Positions 25,438 through 36,085 of a stretch of 64,000 nt of DNA are shown here, in pieces; the first letter of the stretch is position 1; each line of letters begins with the position of its first letter. Source of the stretch: Cycas panzhihuaensis. Taxonomy: Eukaryota > Cycadophyta. Where the stretch lies: NCBI GenBank assembly GCA_023213395.1, contig CM041465.1:19096001-19160000 (forward strand), read 5' to 3'. The notes beneath the pieces are model-generated. The model did not search any database and had not been told where the DNA came from. It saw only the letters and a list, made by a program, of their open reading frames with translations. The position numbers were made by a program, and so were the translations under genes.

Positions 25438-25599
25438 TAGACGATTATTGGCCTGTTGAAAATTTTCAAAGAAGCAAGAAGATTTTAAGGTAGATTTGCT
25501 CACAAGAAAAATACTGGTTACATTTATTTTCTACAAGTTTTTTTTCAACAAGTTTCTTATATTATTTTATCAAGATTTGCATATTCTTAAGTTATATTT

Positions 25600-26330
25600 G
25601 AAAAATAACAAAGATATTTCAGATTTTTCATAGATTTGTGCATATTTATGAAGGATTTCAACTATAAACTACATTTTTTCAAAGATTTGTGAAGGAGATC
25701 AGTAACAAGCTACATATTATTTAAGTTTTCTTTATATTTGTGATATATTTTCTTAGATCTACATTTTTTTAATCAAATATTTGGCATTTTTCAAGCAGTT
25801 TTTTCATCTATTTATCAAACATTTTTCAGATCTATGAAGGATTACAACTGTATGCAATATTTACTCATGTTTTTTCTCAAATTTGAGCTATATTTCTTCA
25901 TATTTACATATTTTACCATATAGTTCATCATTTGTTGGTAGTTTTTTTGTCTACTTATCTAACATTTTCTCATATCTGTGAAGGTTTTTAGTTGCATGCA
26001 AGATTCATACAAGTTTTCTTCAAGCTCTATATTTTTTACTTCAGATCTACTTAATTCAGTAATTATTTTAATATTTTCTTGTATACTTGTTGTAGATTTA
26101 CAACATTTTAGTTTAGATCTACTATATTTCATTTTAGATCTATAATTTTCATCATATATTTGACTATATTTTCAATATTTTTTTCAGATCTGCAAGTTTG
26201 CAGTGTATATTCATCCCAACAAACTATATGTTATAACAGATCTTCCTATATTCAACTTGTGGAAGAAGATCTATCTACTAGAAGTTTTTGAAGCCTATTT
26301 TCAGCTACATATTTGCTACGGCTATGTTTA
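25600..26330 (+). repeat. C1 leader with imperfect repeats
   Basis: A block of the type TCAGATCTATGAAGGATTACAA recurs in diverged form near 25625, 25826 and 25971, separated by T-rich stretches. There is no coding potential. This is the untranslated leader between primer site and gag. Confidence 0.5.
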
Positions 26331-26982
26331 CTAGGTTCCTTATACCTTTTTTTCAAGTCTAAATGCATATTTCTGATATATCTATAACATATTTGAAAAT
26401 ATTTCAGATACATATACATGCATTTTCTTTATTTGATATACTTTTGTCAATATATTTAAAAGACCTAGTTTCATTGATGTGTTTTTTGAGTTATTGCATC
26501 TACTGCTTACAGTTATATGAAGAAAGTTTTGTGAAGAAAAAGATAAGTGCATAAGCACAATCATCCATTCTGTTAAGAAGTCCTCAACATCATATACCCA
26601 AGATCTGTTATATTTGAAACACACATACACATACACACACACAAACACACACATATATATATATTGATATATTTTTTCATCAATATATTTACAAGATCTA
26701 CCATATATTTCAAGCAAGACTTAGTCAACTTGCTTTGCCAAAGTAGATAGAAAACAAAAAAAGTAAGTCTTTTTTCAACGTTTACTATCAATAGTTATTC
26801 TCAGTTTATCCAAGTTTTTTGCCTTTGTCATAAAAATTCCTCTTTCTCCTTGATGAATCTTTCAATCTGGGAATCAAGGGTTGTTTTAGAGTATTGTACA
26901 AAGCCTTTGTTACTACAAGACGAACCTCACTTCTGCCTTCTAATGCCTATTAATTTTTTGATATAGATTCTTCATATTCTTC

Positions 26983-27013
<31 letters not shown>

Positions 27014-27600
27014 TTAAATATTTCTTTATTATAACTATTTATATGCCATATATTACCATTTGCTTGCATGCCATAGATATTATCTCCATAGATTAGTTGA
27101 AAATGAATAGAGAAAATCAAACATAAGTCACTACAAGGTATTCCAAGTTCAGTATTCCAAGAGCCAAATAATATACTTCCTAATCAAAAAAAGATATTTG
27201 GAACATTTAAAGTTTCTTTGAGAACTTAGAGTGTGCTCTTTAAATAAAGAGCAAAAATAAAAGAAAATATGAAATAATAAGGGTTTACTCCAACCATTCC
27301 GTAGTGCAATTATTCTGGGACTGCAAAACCATTTAAGTTGCATGTTATAGTAAAATAAGTCCAAAAAAATGGAGCCTTCTCCATTGAATACATTGATATT
27401 ACTAGCATTTAAAATTGGAAAATCCTTACAAAATAATTATTATGGCTTGAGAGGTCAAACGAGATAAAAGAACTATATTTAGGGAAGGTTTCCATAAAAT
27501 AAGGATTTACAAATAAAGAATAAATAAAGGTGGACATATTTGCTTGAATCTCGAGTGACATATTCCAACCCCACAAAGACTATAACAACTTTCAAAGATA
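26331..27600. other. C1 internal sequence, unassigned, with microsatellites
   Basis: Contains a (CA)n tract at about 26619-26653 running into (TA)n, and another (TA)n at about 26989-27012. An open start at 27370 (MEPSPLNTLILLAFKIGKSL) is followed by stops; it might be a gag-like start but no family motif is visible. Minus-strand ORFs here translate the simple repeats and are not credible genes. Confidence 0.4.
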
Positions 27601-27983
27601 TAAGCTCCATCTGTCATGAGTTTTTAGTGTTTTAGAGTTGAGAGCTTGTTGCTTCCTCAACTTACGAGACTGGTTTGAATGTGTATGCCTCTCATTTAGA
27701 TTTGTATGCTAATAGTTCTCTGATAGTTCTGCATCATTGTTCCGATTCAAGATGTGTGTGTGCCATCTCGTCACATGCACTTTGCATGCTCTAAAGTTCG
27801 AACAATTTGCTATACATATTATGCTTGAACTACAATGCATCATTCTTCTGCTCTTCTATGTGATGCTACTAGCTTGTTTGTAATCTGACGTAAGTTTTGG
27901 GAAACTACCCTAAACGTTCGTGTCGCTAGAAGCTTTGAATATATTTCCTCGCAGAGGCTTTCACCAATCATGTAATACTTTGC

Positions 27984-28068
27984 AATACTCATGAGAGTAT
28001 CCCTCTGATAACACCAGTTCTCTATTTGTAATACTCATGAGAGTATCCCTATGATAACACCAGTTCTC
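27984..28068. repeat. Short tandem duplication, 39 bp unit
   Basis: A unit starting AATACTCATGAGAGTATCCC occurs at 27984-28022 and 28030-28068 with one difference (CTC against CTA). Period 46. Each unit contains the palindrome ATACTCATGAGAGTAT-like core. Confidence 0.85.
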
Positions 28069-28394
28069 CATAAATTAGGAAGGAAGTTTAACTAGCTCCC
28101 ACTCGTGGAGTGCTGAATATGGCAGGCCGATGGCTCAACGAGTTTCAACTTTGTGCAGGAATGAATAGACTTTACAGTTCTCATTCAATGTGACTGAAGT
28201 AATTGGTGTTAACTATACAAATATTTCATCGTCCATATACTGTATTCACCTCTCTCCTATGCGATCGTGGGCTGTCTTCAACCCCTCGACCTCTTGCCCA
28301 TCGCGTGTTGTCCACGACAATTGAGGTGAGATTGTCGAAGAGAATGGGTTGAAATTACTTTTTGTGATTTACTCTTTACCTATATCCAATTATT

Positions 28395-28640
28395 TTATTT
28401 GAAATTGTGTATAATACTATCCATTATCTCCAACATTGCCATTGATGTTGTGCTACCTGTCCCAAGGCCAATCACCATTCCAGGCTTGACAATTTCCATA
28501 GCCCAGTTTGCAACAATACGCTTCAAGGGTCCATTGTTAGAGAGGCTACCTTGATGGCCAATGTGATGTACATCCTCCTCTTGATTCGTCCCATCTATCC
28601 GGTTGTGACAATGGCTCCCATTCTTCCCCACGAGAATCAT
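28395..28640 (-). pseudogene. Ribose-5-phosphate isomerase-like fragment inside C1
   Basis: An 81-codon minus-strand open stretch contains LKRIVANWAMEIVKPGMVIG followed by LGTGSTTSMAMLEI. Ribose-5-phosphate isomerase A proteins have the pattern K..AA..AVE.V.SGMV.GLGTGST near their N-terminus (substrate-binding GTGST loop), so this is the likely source. That enzyme interconverts ribose-5-phosphate and ribulose-5-phosphate in the pentose phosphate and Calvin pathways. Only the first ~35 of ~240 residues are present; the catalytic aspartate, lysine and glutamate regions are missing. It lies antisense to C1 between leader and gag, and the surrounding DNA is less AT-rich than the rest of C1. A captured host exon is the simplest reading; a chance match of the glycine-rich loop is possible. 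Confidence 0.45.
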
Positions 28641-28649
28641 ACCACGAGA

Positions 28650-29620
28650 CTAACATGATAACCAACTACACAGCAGACATATCTTGCAAATCTAGGCACC
28701 ATTAGTGGATCTTATCGATTTGTTAATCAATCCCGTGTGTAGATCAGGTGCCATTCTTAGTAGTGCATTAGTGCCTGATAGGATGGTGTAGGCGCGGCGA
28801 CGGGAGCATTCACGGCGCAACGCCCATATTCAAAACCTTTTTTTTTTTTTTCAAAGTTTAAACAAAAATTTAATTAAATTTAATATTTTTTTAATTCCAA
28901 GTTTGAAACCCTAGCCCCCTTGACACCTTCATCCCCTAGTTACATTACTCATGTGACCATAACCCATTTTAAAATGGACTAATAAAAGTTATAAAACTTT
29001 TTTCTTTTTTTTTTTTTTTAATTTTTTATTTTTACATAGGGTTACTGGAAAATGTTTGTCATAACTCCTCACTAGGTTATTAGTTTCTGACAAAACTAGT
29101 TTCATTACATCAAAAATTTTCCATAGATCAATTTTGATTGGTCATATGACCAATTTGGACCTGATTTGACCCCGTTTTAGTTGATTTAAACTTTATCATT
29201 CATTTTTTGAACCCTTTTTAACCTTTTTATAAAATCACTTTTTAAACCGATTAAATTTTATTACTGGGAGATTATTTTCTATTTAGATCTATTCTACGGT
29301 GATCTACGTTCAAAAAGCTTCATTACCCACCTTTTATTTTATTTTTTAGAATTCATTTTGATCATTATTTTAATCGTCAAAAGTGGTACTTTAGTATTTT
29401 TTAGCATTTTTTTAACATATTCACATAAAGGTACTTATTGTTGTTTTTACTATAACTTTTTAGTTTGACATCCAAATTCAATTCTGTTAGTTTTTTTAGG
29501 AATATAACTCATTCCCTTTCGAACTGACATAGTTTTTTATATGTTTTAACGTATTTTTACTGATTTTCAAAAGAATTAAGGTAGAGGTACTTAATTACCT
29601 TAAACCTGCCATATTTACAC

Positions 29621-29711
<91 letters not shown>

Positions 29712-30600
29712 TAAAATTTTCAGTTAAAAAGTATATTAGAAACCTTTCCAAACTATAATTGAATATTTTATAGCATTTTATAAGTATTTTATTGGTATTT
29801 TTATATAATTTTGAGCTTCTTGCTTCTATTATGCCTCAAAAAGAGGCATATATATTTGGATCATTCAAACGTTGACTTATAGGAACCCGTTTTCAAAACG
29901 TCAGTTCCATTGAAAACATATTTTATTAATCTTCATACTGGTGAAGTTTCATGTTATTCTGACATTGTTTAGTATACTTTAGAAGCTATCAAACTTGAGG
30001 TTATCCTCTAAACCTTTTTATGGAGTACAATATTTTTTATTCAAAAGTTTCATCATAGTTGTTTTATTTCAAAGTGAAAATACAAATATACATTTCAGTT
30101 TTAACATTATATATTATCATCGAGGTTAAGGATTTATTGCATTGAGAGTTTACATTTATTCATTTGAAAAATCAAAAGGTTAAGAATTATTCTTTTTTTC
30201 ATCAAAGTTTATTTCAGATTTACTTAAGATATTTATTACATTCAAATTTACTCTTATATTCACTTTATCTCAAAGGTTATTTGAAAAGCACACTTATTGA
30301 AAAGCCTTTTTTATCATTATTGAAAGGATCATTTCCTTATTATGCTTAGTTCATATACTTTCCAAAGGCATAGATATATTGAAAGCATTTATCATTATTG
30401 AAAAGTTTACTTCCTTATTGCACCTATAAAGGTTGCATTTAGTTCATTCATTTCTAAAAGGCATTACATCAGTTTATTTGAAATCATATATATTCATTAG
30501 TGCATTACATTTCTTTTGAAGAGTATATTTAACATCATACAAGTTTAGTCATTTATTGACTTTTTTTATTTAATAAAAGTATATTTTTATGTACTAAAGT
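28650..30600. other. C1 internal AT-rich sequence, unassigned
   Basis: Holds poly-T tracts (near 28840 and 29000) and a long (TA)n run at 29623-29709. A short GC-rich patch lies at about 28788-28826. No domain recognised on either strand. Confidence 0.5.
29623..29709. repeat. (TA)n microsatellite, ~43 units
   Basis: Uninterrupted TA repeat, the longest in the window. Confidence 0.97.
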
Positions 30601-31034
30601 TTCTTTGATAAAATGGCACAACTTCCTATATTCAATGGGTAAAATTTTTCACTATAGCACAAGACTATGTAAGACTATTTTATTAAACATGATCTTTTGA
30701 AATATTTGCAATGTGAATATGATCTCAGTATTAAAGAAAATTTTAGAAAGGATAATGAAATCTTAGGAATATTATTTTGTACTATAAATGATGATGCTTT
30801 TTCTAGAGTTTTTGAATTAACTACTTATAAATCAATTTAGGATGTATTGATTTCTACTTATGGGGGAGATACCCTTAATGTATTTGATGTTATTTTTGAT
30901 GAGCATGTGAGATAGATGATAGAACATGTGAATCATAATGACAACACCCATGAAGATTCATATCAAATGCAGGACCAACTTGCTACAGAAGTACCTGATC
31001 CTCCATTTGAGGGGGAGAATAAATCTTATGATAT

Positions 31035-31232
31035 GACAGAAAAGAGACCTAATGATATGACAGTCAAAGTTAAATTTCTAAAAGTTAAAGTTAAAGTTCC
31101 AACTATTCTTTTTTGTACAAATCAAGCATCATTGACAGAAAAGAGACCTAATGATATGACAGTCAAAGTTAAATTTCTAGAAGTTAAAGTCAAAGTTGTA
31201 GCTATTCTTTTTTGTACAAATCAAGCATCAGT
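31035..31232 (+). repeat. 99 bp tandem duplication in C1 ORF
   Basis: Two units, 31035-31133 and 31134-31232, starting GACAGAAAAGAGACC, differ at only a few bases. The period of 99 keeps the reading frame, giving two copies of a 33-residue lysine/valine-rich block. Confidence 0.9.
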
Positions 31233-31398
31233 TACTTACAGTTTTTTTACATCATTCCATGGTAAAGAGACATATGTGGCTATAAGGATGAGAAAAGTTG
31301 ATAAAGATCAAGTTGATAAAGATTATAATTTTAAAGTCTTTTTCAAATACAAATTTCATAAGTTCAAAGAGAAGATACAAGTGTTCATGATGACCATT

Positions 31399-31409
31399 AA
31401 GGGGGAGAA
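31399..31409 (+). other. C1 polypurine tract
   Basis: AAGGGGGAGAA directly before the 3' LTR start TGTTAGAG, as in many plant copia elements. Confidence 0.8.
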
Positions 31410-31859
31410 TGTTAGAGTTAATTATCATCACTCCACTCCCAACTTCCAACCAGAGGAGAACACCTCATCATCTTTAATTTACACATGTGGGTGCTCAACA
31501 TGTATAGGTAAGTTAAGGCAAGTTAATGTTAATTTGAGTTAAGTTTACTTTAAGTTAAGTTTATATTATTTTATTATAATTTAAATTTCAAGGGTTGAGG
31601 AGTTTCCCTCCTCCCCAAAATTATAAATATTGAGGAGTGTGTAACCTTGGTGTCTTTAGACACCTCCCTTATTGGGAAAATTGTAACTCTCTTCACTACA
31701 ATATGGATTGAATACAAAGTACTTTCATGTTGAAGCTATGATGTAATGATGCAATATTGATCTATGTGATTTTTGTATATGTTCTACCCTATTCTCCTTG
31801 CACATTTTTTTCCTTCATTTGGTATCAGAGCTTACTTTTACTCCATTTATTTTCCTATA
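31410..31859 (+). repeat. C1 3' LTR (450 bp)
   Basis: Starts TGTTAGAGTTAATT and ends TTTTCCTATA, followed by TSD GTGCT. It carries the palindromic GGTGTCTTTAGACACC and near its end a perfect TGGTATCAGAGC. Similar over its length to 25000-25424. Confidence 0.88.
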
Positions 31860-31864
31860 GTGCT

Positions 31865-33326
31865 TCTCAAAATGCTTAGTTTCTTATAAAGTTTTTAGTT
31901 TCAAACTTCTCATTCTTAGTAAGGTCTTTCCTATTATGAATTCTTACAAATCTTTTACTCTTTTATGACCATTTATGCTTAGAATATTTCCCTCCTTGTT
32001 AGTGATATTTAAGGTCTATTTATACTCATTTTCTACCTTGAAAATTTGGCTAAAAAGTCTGCTCTTTATGGGATTAAAATGGGGTAGACTATTGTGAAGG
32101 ATGTTCATCTCTTCATTAATAAAATAACAACTCTTTCCTATTCTTATGCAGTTATCTAAATCCCAAAGAGGCTTGCTTTTATCTTGACTTATTTATGACT
32201 ATAGTTGAGCCTATTGTTCTTATTTCTATTATTCCTTTGTTAGTTTAAAGGAAGATTTGAAGTAGTTTGATCATATAAAAGAAGGAAATCCATTCTAAAG
32301 TAGGAACTCATTAATAGGCAAGAAATTACAAAAAAAATGCTAGTATTGTTCTTGATTGACTTCATTCATTTCATTGCTCTCATGTTTTAAAAGAATATTT
32401 AAAAATATGAATAATATATCTTTGATATAATTAGATCATATGATATTCAAGGATCATTTGATGTTCAAAGGACTCTATTTGTAATAAAATCTCTCTATTC
32501 TATGGTTTGTTGTTTGTTTATGGATGATGACTTAGTTATGATTGATTGTATATAACTTTATGGTCTGAATTTCATTCATTATAGCAAAAGTAAATCTTTA
32601 AAATTTTTCTTTTTATCTTAGAAAAATTCTCAAAAAAGAAGATAACATGTAATTAGAAGGAAAGCTTTGAATAAACATTACATATTATTGAATCTCTTAG
32701 TGATCTGCATACATAGTTGTATGTGATGTTAGTTGTATTTCACACTAATTTCTTACTCTTTGAAAAGTGTGTGTTGCATCTAAGTGAAGTAATTTCATGT
32801 TCATTTTAGTATTCTTCATCTTAAAAAAAAAACTATATTACATGCATAGTTAGCTTTCTTATTTATGTGTTAAAAAGAAGGTGTACAGATCTTCTAATTT
32901 CATTGATTATTCTTGTGATATTTATTTCATTAAAAAGAAAAAAAGAGAGAGAGAGAGAAGATAGAACCTTTCCATCAATTAGCCCTTCTCCTTCATTTTA
33001 GTAAAACTCAAAATGTCAAAGAAATAGAAGGAAATAAGTCCCTAGGAAAGACATAAGAGACATTGTTAGCATAATCTCAAACTTAGAACCCCTCCATCTA
33101 ATTATATAGGCTAGTGGATTCAGTTACCCCCTTGCATCCTAGACTTTCATTGATTTATTTATACCTTTATTAAACAATGTAATTAGGTGGAGACTCCTTC
33201 TTAGGAGTTGGAAAAGGTGGTCCCTTTGGTTCACTTAGGCTTCTTCTCTCTTAGCTTAGACTTAAAACTAAGGAAACATATCACTAGTTAGGAGATAGTT
33301 GATTTAGGTCTAATTGAAGCATGCCA
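31865..33326 (+). repeat. G2 3' LTR, right part
   Basis: Resumes the alignment to the 5' LTR at TCTCAAAATGCTTAG (5' copy near 11777) and runs to GCATGCCA at 33326. The next bases, CC, belong to G2's TSD and are also part of G3's TSD CCACC (33324-33328). A (GA)n tract lies near 32940-32960. Confidence 0.88.
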
Positions 33327-33328
33327 CC

Positions 33329-35912
33329 TGTTTCCCAGCTTCCAGGAATGGATACGGAACCACCAACTCAGGTAAGTATAGGTATGTTTCTTGCATTATC
33401 ATCGCTTTCTTTTGATGAGTGTTTGCTTGCATGTCTGCATGTGTGTGGATTTGTAGGTGACTTTGTCCTCATCTACACTTACTTTAGCCTATGATGACTA
33501 TAGTAGGGGCACAGTCCCAGCGAGCGTGGCACCCTAGTGGTCATTTCACTTCTCACATCTGCCCTCCTTGCTTCAAGATCCACTAGGTTTGTGCCACCTC
33601 CACCCGTGTGATGACCCGTCATCGTTTGGTTTACTTGCCACACTGTTTAAGCCCTATTTTTGCTCTTTTAGAACCGTTTGCTGGCTTGTTTACCCCCGGG
33701 TAGGTGTCTCAGCCCCCTATTGGCTCTTCTTGTCATCTGGCCCCAGCCCAGGTTGGCTGGCTGGGCCTATTTTTGTCTCTGGGTTCATACCGCAGCAATT
33801 TTCGTGGTACCGTCGGAATATTCATGGTATCGCGGAGTTTGCGGCGGTACGACTGTTCTAATTTATTTTTTAAAATCTACCATGGAAATTTCGCATTTAT
33901 TGCAAAACTGCCATGTGGCTTGCAACTTAACTCTCTCCCAGCCGTGCCCTAATCGCTCGCTTTAGGGTTTGGGTTGGCTACTTAAGGCATGATCTACTCA
34001 TTTTTGAAGACTTTTTTTCTCACTTTTGGAACTGCTCCTCAAGGAAACAGTGCTGTACTCTGCTTTTCTCTGCTGCCCTGCTGCTATCATAGGACCTGCG
34101 TCTCTCCTACAGTGCCCAACTCTCCTTCGGTGTGGCTAGGACATCTTCCCAGCCCCTCACGCACCTTGGAGAGGGCTCCTTGGAGGGATTTCAGTAGACT
34201 CTTTCCCCGGGCAGCCTTCAGGTGTTTCAAGTGCAGGTGTTCTCCTCCCAACTCCCTTAGCAGGCCCTCAAACCTGCTATACTACAGATCTGGGCTGATT
34301 TCTCAGCCCCTCCTCGCCAACTCTTGGTTGAGGCAAGCCTCTTGCCTCTCCCACTAAGGTATTTCTTGATTTGAATTATTTTTCTTATGATATTGATGCT
34401 CCATCTTGCTTGCTCCTTGCTTGTCCTTGTGAGTTTGGTTTTCCTCTTATTAGTGGGTTGTTTTACCACTGTCATTGTGCCTCTTACCTGCATTTGTTGC
34501 TCAAGGTAGCGGCGTTGAGGGTTGGCATAGGCTTTAGGAAGGAGCTGGGTGGGTTCCGTACCACCTTCCACGCTCCTCAAGTGGCTCTCAGCCCCCCAAA
34601 ACCTCCCTCTTGCCTCGTGCTGTCCTTGGCATGCAAACAAGGGTTTGTTGGCTCTCTTTTAGCTGCTGAAATCAACGTTGTCACACGTTGCAGCACTGGG
34701 TTTGAGGGCTTAGGTTCAGGTTTGGGAAACTTACATAAGTCCCGGCCGCTAGTCCTTGTCCAACTTTCTTCTCGGCAGCCTGATTTGCTCTTCATAGCAT
34801 CCTGGTTCGCCGTAGGTGTTCCCTGGCTCCTCTTTGCCTCCTTATTGCCATTTCCAGCCATCTCTCTTGGCCTTGCCCTCATTGCCTTGTGGCTCTTGGG
34901 GGGAGGTTAGGGTGTTATTTGCGGGAGGTGGGCCACTCCGAGGCTTACCGGTCATTTACCTTTGCTTTGGTTACCCTCTTTTACGTACTTTCATCGTTGG
35001 GTTGATACTAACATATGTGTGTTTAGATTCATATTTGTTTCATATAGACATATATTATTAGAACCTCGTATTGCATGTTAGTATCCTTCCTCCAAAAATG
35101 GGGAGGTTGCCGTTGCTTAAAGGTACTTGGAGAACGCAAAGGATATCGTCCATTAGCTCCATTGCCGGTAAGTGCTCTCATGTACATCGTACTTTCGTAC
35201 TTCTTCAATTATTAGCATTTACTTCCTTTCTTTCCTTGGCATCGTATTTTGGTATTTTTCTGGGGAAGGTAAGGGAGCCCCTCTTCCAAATTCACCATGA
35301 GGCTTCGCATCCAATGCACCACGTGGAGTAGGTTGGCGTCCCTCGAGAAGGCCTTCGTCACGCATACCCTCAGTCCAGGTGCACACCTTATTCCACCCTA
35401 CTCTTTCCCTTTGAACTTTTTCTTAGTAATTAACACATTAGAAAACAAAAGGGAAATTTGATCTTGTTTTTGGTTATGCTTTATTTGTTTTATTACATGT
35501 ATCTTTGTTACCCATAGGAAAGGCTATAGGAACCGCCCTTCCACCTTTTCTCCTCTCCTTAGCCGCACAAGCTTCTTACCTCCCGTGTTGCTTGTGTACC
35601 CGGTTAGCTTGTTTAAGCACACCCTTGATCTATTTTCTTGGATCTTCTCCTTCCCCTTCTGGCCATCCAAGGGTGGGAGGGTCCTGTCCCTAGGTCATCC
35701 CAGGCTAATCCTACACCTCTTCACCTTTGTTCGAAGTGGTGGAGGATCACTTTTTAGTAGCCATATTCCATTGCAGGTCCCGAACTCGCACTCCGGTGCA
35801 CGGGGCACTCTACGTGGTAATTACTTTCCTCATAGGTCTCCCCTTCGATCATATCATCACCCACTCTCACCACACCTATTAGTTAGGTAGCTATCCCGTA
35901 GACGCGCGTCCA
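33329..35912 (+). repeat. G3 5' LTR (2584 bp)
   Basis: Starts TGTTTCCCAGC, ends CGCGTCCA. Matches 44862-47438 along its whole length with scattered single-base changes and few small indels. It contains several strong splice-donor-like sites (CTCAGGTAAGTAT near 33368, CCGGTAAGTGC near 35165, GAAGGTAAGGG near 35268) and acceptor-like sites (CCCATAGG near 35512, TTGCAGG near 35772). Open stretches in it (for example 34371-34910) are not conserved as frames in the other LTR copy and are not treated as genes. Confidence 0.95.
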
Positions 35913-35913
35913 C

Positions 35914-35936
35914 TGGTGACCATACTGGGGACTGCC
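35914..35936 (+). other. G3 primer-binding site
   Basis: TGGTGACCATACTGGGGAC one base after the LTR. TGG is the complement of the tRNA CCA end. It is conserved in G1 and G2. It is not the initiator-Met site; an elongator tRNA such as Arg or Asp is possible, but I cannot assign it from memory. Confidence 0.75.
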
Positions 35937-36085
35937 AGTAAGGGAGCTAGTTTTCACTCTCTCCATTAGTTTCGCTACCTTCTTGTGATCCTTTTATACC
36001 TATTTCGATCTCTACGTTGGGTAGCCCCCAACGCGTGTGCCTTACCGCTCTCTCTCTTTTCCTTAACATTGTTGGTTGATCTTGC

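Larger units (their letters stand above)
30612..31542 (+). pseudogene. gag: C1 gag remnant fused to a linker-like ORF
   Basis: From ATG at about 30613 the frame reads MAQLPIFNG, then stops, then YFIKHDLLKYLQCEYDLSIK and YKSI*DVLISTYGGDTLN. This is the copia gag pattern (FNG.NF..W at the start, WD.L...YGG later, with Trp codons now TAG). After a stop at 30913 an open frame of 208 codons (30916-31542) begins MIEHVNHNDNTHEDSYQMQD, acidic and similar in style to copia spacer sequence. It then contains two 33-residue repeats starting MTEKRPNDMTVKVKF. Everything between gag and this tail (protease to RNase H) is absent. The frame runs over the PPT into the 3' LTR. Confidence 0.55.
25000..31859 (+). 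mobile_element. C1: non-autonomous Ty1/copia-type LTR element
   Basis: LTRs 25000-25424 and 31410-31859, TSD GTGCT at 24995-24999 and 31860-31864, an initiator-tRNA-Met primer site at 25427 and a polypurine tract AAGGGGGAGAA at 31399-31409. The G2 LTR reads on normally when C1 is removed. The internal ~6 kb holds a long leader with repeats, an unassigned segment with a ribose-5-phosphate-isomerase-like fragment, and a copia gag piece fused to a short linker piece. No protease, integrase, RT or RNase H is visible, so mobility would have needed enzymes in trans. Confidence 0.85.
10944..33326 (+). mobile_element. G2: decayed Ty3/gypsy element, interrupted by C1 and abutted by G3
   Basis: 5' LTR 10944-13208; 3' LTR 24167-24999 plus 31865-33326. 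TSD CCTAC at 10939-10943 and, beyond G3, at 47442-47446. Order on plus: LTR, primer site, gag, protease, linker, RT, partial RNase H, a ~1 kb gap, archaeal-type RNase H, an antisense plant-mobile-domain gene, polypurine tract, LTR. I find no integrase, which should follow RNase H. It is AT-rich and full of C-to-T type stops, much older than G3. C1 sits inside its 3' LTR with TSD GTGCT. Confidence 0.9.

Noticed and set aside
26382-26791. Two minus-strand ORFs rich in Y, I, C and V
   Set aside because: They translate the CA/TA microsatellite and flanks; no domain.
28395-28640. Functional ribose-5-phosphate isomerase gene
   Set aside because: Only ~35 recognisable residues, no catalytic region, no further exons nearby; kept only as a possible captured fragment.
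34371-34910. 179-codon open frame and overlapping minus ORFs in the G3 5' LTR
   Set aside because: The matching frame in the 3' LTR is broken earlier and no family motif is visible; these are chance ORFs in GC-rich LTR DNA.
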